Shown here piece by piece: positions 11,367 through 22,467 of a DNA stretch of 64,000 bases. The stretch spans positions 682,001 through 746,000 of the forward strand of contig CM049998.1 in assembly GCA_016630955.3 (NCBI GenBank). Reading direction: 5' to 3'. Position 1 is the first letter of the stretch, and every line of letters starts with the position of its first letter. The notes under the pieces are model-generated. The model worked only from the letters and a program-made list of their open reading frames with translations. It was not told the origin of the DNA and searched no databases. A program made the position numbers and the translations under genes. Source of the stretch: Didymella arachidicola (lineage: Eukaryota; Ascomycota; Dothideomycetes; Pleosporales; Didymellaceae).

Positions 11367-11900
11367 ATGAAGTTTGCAATCATCCTTCCCATTTTAGCCT
11401 GCGCATCGAGCGTGCAAGGCGCCATCAGCTGGACGCTCGCCAAAGCCGCCAACCCCAGTGCAGATCAGAGCGATGCATACACCAAGATCGAAGCTGCCAT
11501 GCGCCTTGCCGTTGCTCGTTATGGCCGTTACTCTTCCGCTTCAAAGACCATTCGTGTTGCCTATGCCCCTGGTGTACTCACCGCAGAAGCCAACTTTAAC
11601 GGCGACCTACGCTTTGGCTCGAATCGTGCATACATGAATGAGCGCACAGCTATGCATGAGATCTCACACACACTCGGAATCGGACAGACATCAGCATTCG
11701 ATCGCAAGTGTGCAACAGGTGATTGGGCAACAGCTCTGCCGCTGTTGAAGAGTTGGGATGGGCAGAGTGCAGTGATCAACTGCGGAGGAAGCCACATCTG
11801 GCCCTATGGACTGAATTACGATACTGAGTGGAGCGAGACGAATGCGAATAGACATGTGCAGCTCATTGATGCTATGATCAAGGATGGTCTGCAAGGCTGA
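11367..11900 (+). CDS. Small secreted HExxH zinc-metalloprotease-like protein
   Basis: This single exon codes 177 residues. The first 19 form a classical signal peptide (MKFAIILPILACASSVQG), so the product is probably secreted. The mature chain contains HEISHTLGIG, an HExxHxxG zinc-binding and catalytic motif of the kind seen in metzincin-like and related small fungal metalloproteins. Two or three cysteines (KCATGDW, INCGGSHIW) could form a disulfide, and the C-terminal part has HIWPYGLNYDTEWSE. It is shorter than conventional secreted proteases and has no propeptide that I can see. A hydrolytic role is inference; it might be a lectin-associated or effector-like protein. The start follows a TATA box at normal distance. 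Confidence 0.75.
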   Translation: MKFAIILPILACASSVQGAISWTLAKAANPSADQSDAYTKIEAAMRLAVARYGRYSSASKTIRVAYAPGVLTAEANFNGDLRFGSNRAYMNERTAMHEISHTLGIGQTSAFDRKCATGDWATALPLLKSWDGQSAVINCGGSHIWPYGLNYDTEWSETNANRHVQLIDAMIKDGLQG

Positions 11901-12326
11901 GCCCAGCAGCTATGGAGACTTGCTATTGTTGCTGCAACTATGGAGAAACGCAAGCCACTCTACCTCATTCTGTACATACATTTGGACGATTCAAATCGTG
12001 TCTTCATTGTCCACACACGCGTTGTGAACGTACAAACTATCTGCGCAACAGTCACATAACTACCCTGAGAGGCGTATGTAGCAGCCAATGGACGACCCGC
12101 GAACGCCTCGATATACGAAGCCTTGCTGAATTGCCTGGGCGCATGATGACGAACGCGTCTCCTGATCGAGGCTAGCTTGATCACCTCACTCATCAACTAA
12201 CCTTACAACTCAGCCTACTATACAAAACAAATACGGACTACAAGTTTCTGCTACAATAATCAACCCACAATCATTCAAAGTGCACTTCCGTGGCCACTGC
12301 CACCTTCCCACGCCCTGGCCCTAGCC
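11901..12326. other. Intergenic, promoter of homeodomain copy 2
   Basis: The sequence becomes pyrimidine-rich just before 12327. No gene is recognised. Confidence 0.5.
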
Positions 12327-14215
12327 ATGTCCTCCAATCTTGAGCCGTTTCGCGCTGGTGGCTGTGGCACTATTACGCTGACGGAAACCTTGGCGCAGAC
12401 TGAAGACTTCCATTTGTTGAGTCCAACGCAAGACAATCCATGGAGCTCCATCAGAGCCGAATGCTCAGAGCAAGACAGCAGTCATAATGGTTGGATGCGG
12501 ATGCGTGCAGGGCAACAAGAGGATTCTAGCACTGTACAACCGTGCCCGTCTTGCAGTGGTTACTTCTGCATATGCGACCGCATGCCGCCGTTTTGGTTAC
12601 GTAAATGAGATTTGGAGAGATTTTGAATCACTCACAATCAAGATGAGTGCCTGACGAATGTCAAGCCGCAGCCCACGATAGATGATATCCTGACGGTCGA
12701 CAGAAGTTTGACAGAATCGTCCGAGTCTGAAGTCGAATCTATTAAAGTTTGTCGCAAATCCCGCGCAGCAAGCAGCGCAGATGGCAACGCCTGTATGCGC
12801 CGCACCGGACCATCCTTGAGGCGTAGAAAGCCACGGTCAAAACGGACTCACATAAATGATGCCATGCGAAAACATCTAGACGCACATTTCTTCCTCAATC
12901 CGTATCCCGGAGAGAACGAAACCTCAAAGCTTTTGGCACAGACAGGTTTGCCAACGAGGGTTATCAAGACATGGTTCGCCAACGCAAGGACGCGCAAAGG
13001 TGCAAAGGCCAACCTGGTTCCTGATGGTCCGACCGACGGTCTATCAGATTTGAGAGAAAAGTCGCTTAATGGAAGCACAAGTTCGCTGGAACGGTACCTG
13101 GCAGCCTCAATCGATCAAGAAGCCGTTCCAGCATCTGTTGTTCAAGCAGCGTTGGAAACTTTGCAATCTGCCGCAGCTCCTTGCAATTGGAAAGATCCAC
13201 TGCGCCGCTCAAGCTCAACGACTGAGTCAATCGTGAGCGATACGTCTCGAGACTCCTATACAAGTGCATTTGAAGGTCCAGCTTACAGTGTCGCTGGATC
13301 ACAGCATTCCTTGGCTTCGTCTGGCTTGATTGCGAGCAACCATAGCATGCATAGTATGTTCTCGGCAGATTCTGTCAGCTCGAGAAAGGGAAGGCGACAG
13401 TGGAAAATACGGGATGCGTTCTCTTATCATTCATCACATCAATTTCGGAAACACATTCAACACGCCCAACTCCAGCTGAGTGAATCGCCTCCAGCAATCC
13501 AACAAGGTTCTGGACACGTTTCGAATGGATTTTTGGTACCGCCGCAAGAGAAACACCTGCCCGAATTCCAACCAAGTGCCTTTGGGCTGCAGAGCCTGGT
13601 TGAGTTGGACCGGATTGACAACTTCTTTTGCACTTGGCCCGGCTGCTTGAAGAAATTTCGTCTCCGCTTTGAATGGAAGCGGCACAAAGAAGCCGTACAT
13701 TACCATCCCTTCCACTGGATCTGCTGTGGTACAGAAGATTCAGTGTGTCCGCCTGCCTACAGGAAACCAATCGAAAGAACTGTCGAGTCGTTTACCCAAA
13801 ATGCTTTGGATGTGACGAGGAGAACGTAACTTCTGAGCACATTGCCAGGCAACACTTCGTCGAATGCTACGGCAAGGAACGTGTAAAGCGCGAGTTTTAC
13901 CGTCAAGACCACCTCGAGAAGCATATTCTTAGGTCACATGGCTTCGCGGGCCCGCTTCCAGAACCGGTAGTGGATAGCTGGAAGAGTTCCAGTATCGAAA
14001 AGTATGACTTGAGCCTCCAGTGTGGATTTTGCGACGAGACACTGGATACTTGGCAAGCGCGCCAGGAGCACGTCTCTGGGCACATGGCTTCGGGTGCTGG
14101 CCGCATCCACTGGCAGCCAAGGTTTCCGTGCAGGACTTGTGGGAAGCGACTTACACTTGGATTCGCCCATCAATGTGATCAGTGTGTTATCGCAAGAGTG
14201 GAACATGGAGAATAG
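12327..14215 (+). CDS. Homeodomain plus C2H2 zinc-finger transcription factor (copy 2)
   Basis: This is a probable DNA-binding regulator paralogous to the gene at 6941-8817. My model joins 12327-12600, 12643-13728 and 13788-14215 (595 residues). The homeodomain lies at about residues 153-209 with helix-3 core VIKTWFANARTRK. The first C2H2 finger (CTWPGC...HKEAVH) is at about 419-445, followed by FYRQDHLEKHILRSHG and CGFCDETLDTWQARQEHVSGH, then a CRTCGKR/CDQC pair at the end. The first intron is 42 nt. The second junction is uncertain: the frame must change between 13721 and 13790, and I choose a 59-nt intron with GTACAG donor and weak GAG acceptor that joins WICC to VVYPKCFGC. A one-base frameshift is the alternative. 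Copy 1 has no intron at this place. Confidence 0.7.
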
Positions 14216-15787
14216 GCAGGCGAATCGCACCTGAAGTATGCAACCTGACAGCAGCATTCGCAAACACCCACTGTAGACAGGACAGGTACCCTGGTTTTAT
14301 CTTGGAACGCTAGCCAGTATCTGGGAGGATTCATCAAGAATGCAAGGGCGCAAAGGTATCGTTCAGCTGAGGTCCATGCTTATAATATCAAGTAGGGGGA
14401 TCGGCGACGCCTTCAGGCTCTCAAATGAAGACCTCGGAAGAGTAGAGCATGGGTGCCATACACCTGTTTTGTTGCTGTCAATTACTCATTCGATCGCCAT
14501 ACCGGTCAAACATATCTGGTATATAAGGAGGCTTCGAAGACGGATGCTGTAAGGATTGGGGATTGGTCGTTCCACCCTTGCGCGTAGTGACCGGTATCCG
14601 GCGATTGACCAATTAATTCTCCACCGTCCGGCGGAGTCGTAGCCCAAACATGCTTCGCAAAGTGGGAGCCGCAGTAGATGAGTTGTGTGCTGAGGCTACT
14701 GTGGTAGGGGGCATAAATATTGCAGGTGGGTCTTAGACGGGCTTATGGACATGCTCACGTGTTAAAATCTTTACAGCTTCTAATTCAACAGACAGTCTAT
14801 AGGTCAGCTACTTAAACTACTTTATTAGATAGAAAAATAAGTAACACGCTCTGTCTTTCGGCCCGCACCCCTGGACGACGTTCCCCACCTACAATGTTTA
14901 TGCCCTCTACCACAGTAGACAGTCTCACATCCCGTTTGTGTCTGCACCCCTCTTCTCCTAAATTTCTGCAACATTGTACGATGGCAACATTTGAGACAAA
15001 CCATACCGAGTGTCGCATGTGAGACGCTGACAGAAAGCTTGTTAATGCTTATCCAGTTGTGATGTAAATTAGCGTTTCAGGGGCATCGTGATGTGCAATG
15101 CTACGCGAGTCCTCAGACAATATGAGTGCCGGCGCAACCGGACATGCTTGACTGTATCCGGGTACAAACGACTACATGAAGCGAGATCTCAAATCTCGAC
15201 AAAGATAACACATCAAAGAGCCTGACCCAGACCAAGTGATCTGCGCGGCGGGAATATGCCGTCGATAAGCTAATGGATACGCAAACTGTACGACAAGTCA
15301 CAACACCAGACGAAAGACGTGATGCGAACAAAGAAAGGGTCATGCGAGTGAATGTGACGTGTACATTATGATATTATTAAAATAGTGAAGATCAAATGGG
15401 TATCTGCAATAACTTTTCTGCCAAGCAACAACGTGCCTCTCTTCCCTTTCTGATCCATCTTCGTGCTTCCACGGAACCTTCCTTTGTTGGTAATGATCCC
15501 CCGCCATATCACAGTCCTTTGTACTACCCCGCACCTCGTCTCGTCGATGTCGTGCTCTACCGAATCGATGGTGATTGCTTCCGTTTGCGATACCCCTTAT
15601 TATTGGGAACCCATGGTTTGGTAGGTGTCGAGTAATGTCAGCGTCAATGGGCTCGACTGTGAAACTCGTCTCGAGTTGTTCATGTTCTCCCAGGACTCCG
15701 GCGCCTTGTTGTACAACGCTCATTGTTGGTTTGTAAACTGGTTCGATGCTTTTTGGTTCGTTTGCATGCCCCGCAAATCTAACTTGC
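14216..15787. other. Intergenic, 1.6 kb
   Basis: A TATATAAGG sequence near 14520 and an AT-rich patch at about 14761-14850 are present. A 209-codon minus-strand frame at 15340-15969 overlaps the next gene in another frame and shows no recognisable motif. Confidence 0.45.
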
Positions 15788-16009
15788 TCATTCTGTCTCC
15801 TCGACAGATGACACAGACGAGATGCTGGGAGAGCGAGAAGAGTCGCGGACGTGCGACAGGGCGTTCTCCATAGTTTCGTTGGATGATTGGGAGGCAGCGG
15901 AGGAGAATGTGATGATGTCCTCAGCCTCAATCTCTTCGAGAGGAATGCGAAGCATCTGGCGGCCAACAAGGTTGGGGATGTAGACGTATTGGGTTGCTGG
16001 GGAAGACAT
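15788..16009 (-). CDS. Very small Ser/Glu-rich protein
   Basis: The frame from the ATG at 16009 codes 73 residues: a hydrophobic N-terminus (SSPATQYVYIPNLVGRQ), then IPLEEIEAEDIITFSS, then a Ser-rich acidic tail. The codon use and a TATATA element about 130 bp upstream make it plausible as a small gene, but I know no family. It has no signal peptide or membrane segment. It could also be the first exon of a longer gene, although I found no convincing donor. Confidence 0.35.
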   Translation of the reverse strand: MSSPATQYVYIPNLVGRQMLRIPLEEIEAEDIITFSSAASQSSNETMENALSHVRDSSRSPSISSVSSVEETE

Positions 16010-18441
16010 GGTGAACATTCGAAGTGCAGATGGCTTGATGTCGAGTTGTAGTGGATAAACTTGGTGTATATGCTTGATATTGATTGATATAGGATATCGA
16101 CGATATTTACTTAATGTCTTCAAGCGGGGATCAGCCTCACCTATATACTCTGTCTCCAGGCTTGAGAAGTCCATCCCCATGCACTACCCAAACGCCTATC
16201 CCCACCCCTACCACGCCCAAGAAAGCCAAAACCCTAACGCCATCGCACCAACCCAGTCTAGCCCGATGCGAGACGAGCCCTACCCAATGAGACCACGCAG
16301 CCATCGCAGCGGGCTGACTTTCTTTATCTCCGCCGGCTAAACCGCCGCGCTGATTCGCGCTCCGAGCCCACAACGCGTGGCGATTACTCACCCCAGCTCC
16401 GTTCTATTCGACCGATGTGCGCGGCGATAACTTGTGCAGGCTTGTCTGATGCGCCCGATGTGACAAGCTGCGGGGCCGCCATCGCCAACCAGAACGCTTT
16501 CAGGACAAAATTATCCTGGCAGCGGAGCGGCCAAGCGCTCGCCTATACAACGACGAAACCGAACGCGTGGCTAAGAGGGTAAGTGTGAGAGGACAGCGGA
16601 GTCTAGACTCCATCACAATATTCGATGGTGGCTTGTTGAGCATGGATGACGCATGGTGTTGAGGCAAGGTTGCAGTTCTTCATGCCGGTGTTTTCGAGCC
16701 GCCGATGGCTCCGTCGTGTTTCGTGCTTATTTATTAATACACGTCCGGCTGCACTATTGAGCTCGGTGATAACATCCCACCGAGTGAGTCACACATTCGT
16801 AACATCATGAAGAGCTGAGGCACGAGGTCTTGATTATACAAGAATAAGCCCGCGACCACGGTCATCGATTACAATCGACGTTTGCAGGCAGCACGGTTTG
16901 CAATGGTGGGTACACGATGACGAGAACGCGGGGCTGGTACAACGTTCGTTGCTGGGCATTTCTGGGCATCTCCGAAAGAGCGACCGAGGATTCCAGCATC
17001 TTGCCCAACCAGCATCGGGGGATATTGGGCATCGAGTTTGTCAAGAACCGGTGCTGTGCTTTACGCGGAGAGACATTCTTGATTGTGAAGCTGCAGAGTC
17101 AGCATGTGCTGTCTACAACTGCACAAATCACTGGAATGCTTCGTTATCAGCGCCGCATAATCTGGGGAAGCTATCAAAAGCTAAACCAAACCCGTACACA
17201 AAAGGTTCATCGGGAAAGCAACCATGACCCGGAAATAAAGTTCGAGCTGGTTACCTATCGGCCCCAGTCCAGGCTGCTCAGCCCAACTCGGGAATCCATC
17301 CCATTCGATCCGCTCTGGCCTCGTTACCTAAACTTCCCAAAAACGGCGCTGCTGAGGCGGAAACCCTTGGTTCCAAGCGTTCCGCCGACGTCACGAGATC
17401 ATGTGGTGGAACGACCAAGCCCTTGACACGGAAGGTCCAAGATCACGTATCTGCGGCCTAAGCTGCGCCAGTGCACCCCAGGACCGTGGTATTGGCGATT
17501 GGGTTGGTAGGCCCGTGGTCTCAACACCAAATTCCCTGAGGTCGGTCAGCTCCGGGGATCGTGACCGCTCTGCTGCTCGATCGTCACATGGGAACGCATG
17601 GATATCGTAAGAAGACTCATGTTGCATATCTGTCTCATACCAAATGCTATGTCCGTAGGTCTCTAGCTGAACCTTCATTAGGAACTTCCCACTTTCATGC
17701 GTGCAAGTCACTGTTGCGTGCCAGCTCACTCATACGCCTCAACTTCCACAACCAAAATCGTGTCCGCAGGAATGTGAAGAATGGATGTCTTTCGTACTTC
17801 TGACATGCGGTTAATGATTATATCAAAGTACCAAACGCGTAGATCTAGCTGCGTAGCTACTTATGTCGCCTTGCCGCGGACATTTCTCAACGAGTGATCA
17901 TCGATCGGCCAACTAATTAATCCTAACTCTCCAGGCTCAGCTACGGTAATGACGATATCCTCATATGCCCAGCTGCCATCTGCAAGCATTCCTCTCCGAA
18001 GTCCCGGGCTCATGCTCTTGCAACAGCTTTGATTCGTTAGCAGCGACTGTCCAGCCGGCCATGAGTCAGTATTTGTCGAGACTTTCAAACAAGTAGATGT
18101 ATCCAGACCTTGTCTCGGATCATTGCTGAAATTGAGATGGCTCTTGAGTGGTCCGCGTGATAGGTGTAGTCCCTGCTTGGGCTTTCCTCGCAACAAACCT
18201 TTCATTGCTTTTGCAATTAGTCTTGGATTGCTTGTGCTGAATATGACAGATTGCTTGTGGCGGTGTTAATCGTAATAACCTTCTTTGCGACGTGGTTGGT
18301 GGAATTTGCTCGATATGATACGGTGCCGAACGTGAATCGCAGGTTAGTTTGTAGTATGGTAAGCTCGTTCGAATGTTCGTTGAAGTGCTTGCGTAGCGTT
18401 TGCTATGCATAGAGTGATTTCTATGTATTCGCACACGTTGA
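16010..18441. other. Gene-poor stretch, 2.4 kb
   Basis: The longest frame here is a 169-codon plus-strand one at 16917-17426, without motifs or splice support. I see no inverted terminal repeats or transposase remnants, so I leave it as non-coding. Confidence 0.5.
16142..16147 (-). promoter_or_regulatory. TATA-like element
   Basis: TATATA lies about 130 bp upstream of the small gene starting at 16009 on the minus strand. Confidence 0.3.
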
Positions 18442-19794
18442 CTAGACATCATCTAGAACAATGATCCTCTTTGCTTCAGGATTGTCCCTATTGCTCTTCC
18501 AACCCCATGCAATCCTCTCCATTGTCTTATCCTCATCCTTGCCGGGCCACAGTATCTCTCTGCGATAGAGAGCGCGAATGTTGAAGAAAGCGGTGATGAA
18601 CCACATGATGACCAGGAGAATTGTCAAAGCACTAGCTATGCCGTTCAGTGCTTGGCTGTTGAGAACCTTGCCAGCTTGGATTGTTGCCAGTGTGAGACCA
18701 GCGTTTGGGAAAATGAAGGCCCACCAGTTCAGCGAGAATGTCATCCTCCGAACACCAGCAAGGACGGCAACAATAGTGATGAAGAAGAACCAATATGCGA
18801 ACAGGATGACAAACAGGCCGGACATGATGCCAAAGATGCGCACGATGTCGCCGTCTCGTGAAGCGCTTTCCGTCCAGTAGTTCGCTCCGATGAAGGTTGG
18901 TGCTTGGTTTGCTAAAGAGATCAACCCTGCGGATGTGTAGCCTGGAACGCTGTCAGCACTTTGATCCTTGTTTTCGAAGCAGATTGTACTCACCTGCTGG
19001 GCCAACAGACACGAACATGCCGGGTCGAGTTGCGGGCGACGGCAAGTTTCCCGTCATCAAACGTTGCATGTAGATGGCGTATATGAGGAACGAAACCACC
19101 CACGCAACGCCCTGCAACAGTACTCCGCCAATGAAGATGTTCCAACTGGGCCCATCAGGCTGGGCTGGTAGAATGGTACCTGCTAGTGTACCCACCACCA
19201 GGAGCGGGTATATTGGGAAGATCCACGCAGGGACTGCATCAGTGACATTGAGACGTTCCAGACGAAAGAACATCGAATACTGAAAGACTCCGATAATGAA
19301 TGCGACACTGCAATACATCCAAAAGCAGACCTCAAGTGCCTTAGGAAACCATGGTCCGGTGTTGACATTGCCATAGATGTACGCGTTATTCAGAATTAGG
19401 GCAACTGACACCCAGTAAGTGCCATGGAACAACCCTTCAACGGGATGGTGTAGCGACGCGAACATCTTGCGCGGTACCAGAATGAAGCGCCATGCCATGA
19501 GGATGTTGAATAAAGAGAAGAGTACAATGTCGAAGATGAACACAACTTTGCCAATCGTCTGTAATCCTTTGAACGTGTTCGGTGTGTTTCCCAGCACCAC
19601 AGCAAGGGCTCCTGTAGACATCGTTGCTGCAAACCATGTCCTGCCTCGTATTAGTATCAACAGCCCGCAGCAGAGAATTTGCAGTCATACCATGTGAAGT
19701 GCGCAATGCGGTCTCTCAGACTGACATATTCCAGCGGCTCATCTTTTTCGTGCTCTGGTCCATAGTCAATGCGCCCCTTTTGACGGAAACGCAT
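18442..19794 (-). CDS. C4-dicarboxylate/malate transporter, Mae1-like (TDT family)
   Basis: This is a plasma-membrane transporter of the tellurite-resistance/dicarboxylate (TDT) family, related to the malate permease Mae1 and the sulfite exporter Ssu1. Exons 19794-19691, 19640-18994 and 18941-18442 give 416 residues. The first intron (50 nt) has a TACTAATAC branch point, and its splice restores the family hallmark HFTWTWFAATMSTGALA; the second (52 nt) joins GPAG to YTSAGL. About ten hydrophobic helices follow, including VVFIFDIVLFSLFNILMAW and IFPIYPLLVVGTLAGTIL. The cytosolic tail is charged (WKSNRDNPEAKR). The ATG at 19794 is the first in frame. Malate versus sulfite specificity cannot be settled by eye; the general pattern favours the Mae1 side. 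Confidence 0.88.
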
Positions 19795-20364
19795 ATTGTC
19801 GTGAATGTTGGTGTATTTCCCAAAGAGGCAGCAGCGGCCGTGCCACGACCAGGCATTGCTCAAGGGCAGTTAAGAGCCTTTACAGGACCCAGGCTCTGTT
19901 TCGTCATCCCGCAGGGGAGTTGGCACGCGTAGAGGTCCAGGCGGGCTTCCCTGGGCCGAGTTCCGGCCAGTTGGCTGAAGAACGTTGTTTGGAGTCCGAT
20001 CAACTCTCCGCTAAGAGATGTAGCGCAGGCTCCACATCAATCATTGAGCTTCGTGCCGCGTGACCAACAGCCTTCTCCTGTTGTTTTCGGACATGACTTT
20101 TCATCGCGTTGATCGCGAGGGTGGAGTTCAAGTGTGACCCCAGCTCACCGGGTGATGCTTGCCGACTAAAAGTTTTAGCTGAAGATGACGTCAGTGGTTT
20201 CAAATATCACCGTGGAGTCCATCAGCACATGATCCACAACATCCCACGCGCACGCGATAGAAGCGCTACAGGTATCACGGGTGTGGACCGAGAACGCTGC
20301 ACTGGATGAATGGGTATCTTGCTGTGAAAGTGAAGCCTAGAGTTGGTCAGGCTACCTTTGCTAT
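19795..20364. other. Intergenic, upstream of the TDT transporter
   Basis: This holds the transporter promoter and the 3' flank of ESF1. No other feature is seen. Confidence 0.5.
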
Positions 20365-22467
20365 CTACTTCTGTTTACTCTTCGCCTTCACACGGGCAGC
20401 AAGCTTCTTAATATCAATATCAGCGGAGTCTTCCACCTTCTTCGACTTTTTCGGTAGCCTTTCGGCCTCGGGCTCATCTCCTTCTCGCACCGACTTCCTC
20501 TTCTTACGTCCCTCCTCCAGCAGAGCCTTCATGCCAGAAGTCTCTTTGAACCTGGGGTTTGTAGGATCGATGGCAAATTCGTGGCTTTCGTACAGCTTAG
20601 CAAAACGGGGATCGGCTGTATCAATCTTGAACCCATCCTCCACAATTGGAGCGTTCTTCTTGCCCTTTTTGCCTTTCTTCTTCGCCTTCTCGGCCTTCTC
20701 AATCTCGTTCATGTCGAAATGACGCATTTTGCTATCCTCATCGTCAGCCATAAGAAGCTCAAGCTTAGCGCGCTCGGCGGCGTTCGCTGCCTCCTCGGCT
20801 TCCTTCTCTTCACGTCTCTTCGTTCGCTTTGCCCTGTTGTCTGCTTTCCTCTCTGCCTTTTCAGCGTCTTCGCCGTCCGAGCCAAAGAAGGGATCGTTGA
20901 ACGGATCATCGCCATCTGCTGCAGCCATGGTGTTCTCCTCAACCTCAGCGTCAGGATCACGGCCCTCTCTCTTGGCCTTCATCCGCTCCCTGCGCTTAGC
21001 TTTCCTCTCTTTTTCTTTCCGAATGTGCTTCTCGATTGTAGTCTCATGAAGCGGAATCTCGTTTTCGAACACAGAGCCGCCCTTGCCCTCACCCAGCAAG
21101 CCACCCGAGAACGTAATTTGCATTTCTCCGTCTGGCTTGGGGAAGTCACGATCGCGTTTCGAGGATGTGTCTTTGGACTTTGACTTTTTGGTGGCCGCCT
21201 CCAGACCGAGCATAGCCCGCAAGCTGGCAGCCTTGTCAGTCTTCGCAGCCTCCTCCTCGTCCTCGGAAGACTCTGAGTCAGTACCAAGGTACGCTTTGAG
21301 CTCATTCTCATCGATCTCCTTCCTTGAGAATGCGCGTTTCTGCACCTCCTTCCGCGTTGTATCTTCAGCGTCCCAAGTCAGCTTGACCTTGGAGTGTGTC
21401 AAGGCATCAGTTGTGAATTCATTTGGTTTATAGCCGTCGGCCAACTTTGTGCACCCATCATGAGGATCTTGATCGAACTCGGTGCCGTCGGGGACGAATC
21501 GCAGGTCGAAGAAGTTCGCACTTGTCAGGTACTCACGTCCATCGAGGTTATCGTAGATGGACTTGGCCACATTCGCCGAGGAGCAGGTGATGACTGCGTA
21601 GTAATATCGCAGACGATCTAGCTGATAGCTCCGAAGTTTTGTAGAATCGAACTCCTCCCCATTCTCGCCGGTCTGTAGGTCTTCCGTGGCTGGTTCCTCC
21701 TCTTCGGCGTCAGATGCGTCTGAATCGTTGTCGAGCGTGGAGATGTTGTTTTCGTCGTTCTTTGCGGTCGATGCAAAGATCTCTCGTGGTGGGCCCTCAA
21801 TCTCCTCACGCTGCATACGTTCCATACCGAATTCGCTGGGGTATATGATGACGTTCAGAATGCGCCCTTCTGCGGGGACGAAAGAATTCGCAACGGCCAT
21901 GATGTCGCTGGCGCGGATATTGTCCCAGTCCATGTTGACAGCAGCTAGTCGAGACGAGACATCACCCGTAGGCACGTCGTTATCTCCAGCTAGCTCCACC
22001 TGTTCCTCTACCTCCTCTTCGTCTTCATCGCTAGAGCTTTCATCCGAGGATGACTGCATGCCGTCACGGATGGGGTCATAGCCTTCCCTTTGAACACGCG
22101 CAAGCTCTTTGAGGACAGACTTGTCGCGCTTTCCAGCTTGGAGGTTCTCAAGCTCCTCATCGTGTTCGTCCTCATCGCTGTCTACTTCGTACTGTTTCGC
22201 AAGGGCCTTCTTGCCAGAGTCCTTGGCGATCTTTCGCCCATATTTGTCGACGGTCGCCTTGTTGTAGAAGTCGGGATCGCTTCGCAGCCGCGAGAATCGG
22301 GGATCGAGCTTCGTCTTGGTCTGCTTCTTCGATGGCAGCCGGAATCGTGCGTCGCTCTCGAAATTGGCGAATCGCGAGTCACCGGAATCTGTGGACCTGG
22401 AGGCCTTCGACGACTTTTCAGCCTTTGCACTCTTGGCGGGTATGGCTTGTCGCTTCGGGAGAGGCAT
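20365..22467 (-). CDS. ESF1: Pre-rRNA processing factor ESF1
   Basis: This is a nucleolar protein needed for 18S rRNA maturation and small-subunit assembly. The single exon codes 700 residues, normal for the family. The N-terminus has repeated DxRF motifs (DSRFANFESDARFRLP, LDPRFSRLRSDPDF). The central conserved core includes SRLAAVNMDWDNIRASDIMAVANSF and VIIYPSEFGMERMQREE. An RRM-like segment follows (YYYAVITCSSANVAKSIYDNLDG). The C-terminus carries the NUC153 motif (ADPRFAKLYESHEFAIDPTNPRF) and ends in a Lys-rich nuclear or nucleolar signal. Long acidic Ser/Asp/Glu runs are typical. The coding region has no intron. Confidence 0.95.
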   Translation of the reverse strand: MPLPKRQAIPAKSAKAEKSSKASRSTDSGDSRFANFESDARFRLPSKKQTKTKLDPRFSRLRSDPDFYNKATVDKYGRKIAKDSGKKALAKQYEVDSDEDEHDEELENLQAGKRDKSVLKELARVQREGYDPIRDGMQSSSDESSSDEDEEEVEEQVELAGDNDVPTGDVSSRLAAVNMDWDNIRASDIMAVANSFVPAEGRILNVIIYPSEFGMERMQREEIEGPPREIFASTAKNDENNISTLDNDSDASDAEEEEPATEDLQTGENGEEFDSTKLRSYQLDRLRYYYAVITCSSANVAKSIYDNLDGREYLTSANFFDLRFVPDGTEFDQDPHDGCTKLADGYKPNEFTTDALTHSKVKLTWDAEDTTRKEVQKRAFSRKEIDENELKAYLGTDSESSEDEEEAAKTDKAASLRAMLGLEAATKKSKSKDTSSKRDRDFPKPDGEMQITFSGGLLGEGKGGSVFENEIPLHETTIEKHIRKEKERKAKRRERMKAKREGRDPDAEVEENTMAAADGDDPFNDPFFGSDGEDAEKAERKADNRAKRTKRREEKEAEEAANAAERAKLELLMADDEDSKMRHFDMNEIEKAEKAKKKGKKGKKNAPIVEDGFKIDTADPRFAKLYESHEFAIDPTNPRFKETSGMKALLEEGRKKRKSVREGDEPEAERLPKKSKKVEDSADIDIKKLAARVKAKSKQK

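Noticed and set aside
15340..15969. 209-codon minus-strand frame
   Set aside because: It overlaps the small Ser-rich gene in another frame and I found no donor joining them.
16917..17426. 169-codon frame in the gene-poor stretch
   Set aside because: Composition and lack of any motif suggest chance; no terminal repeats to suggest a transposon.
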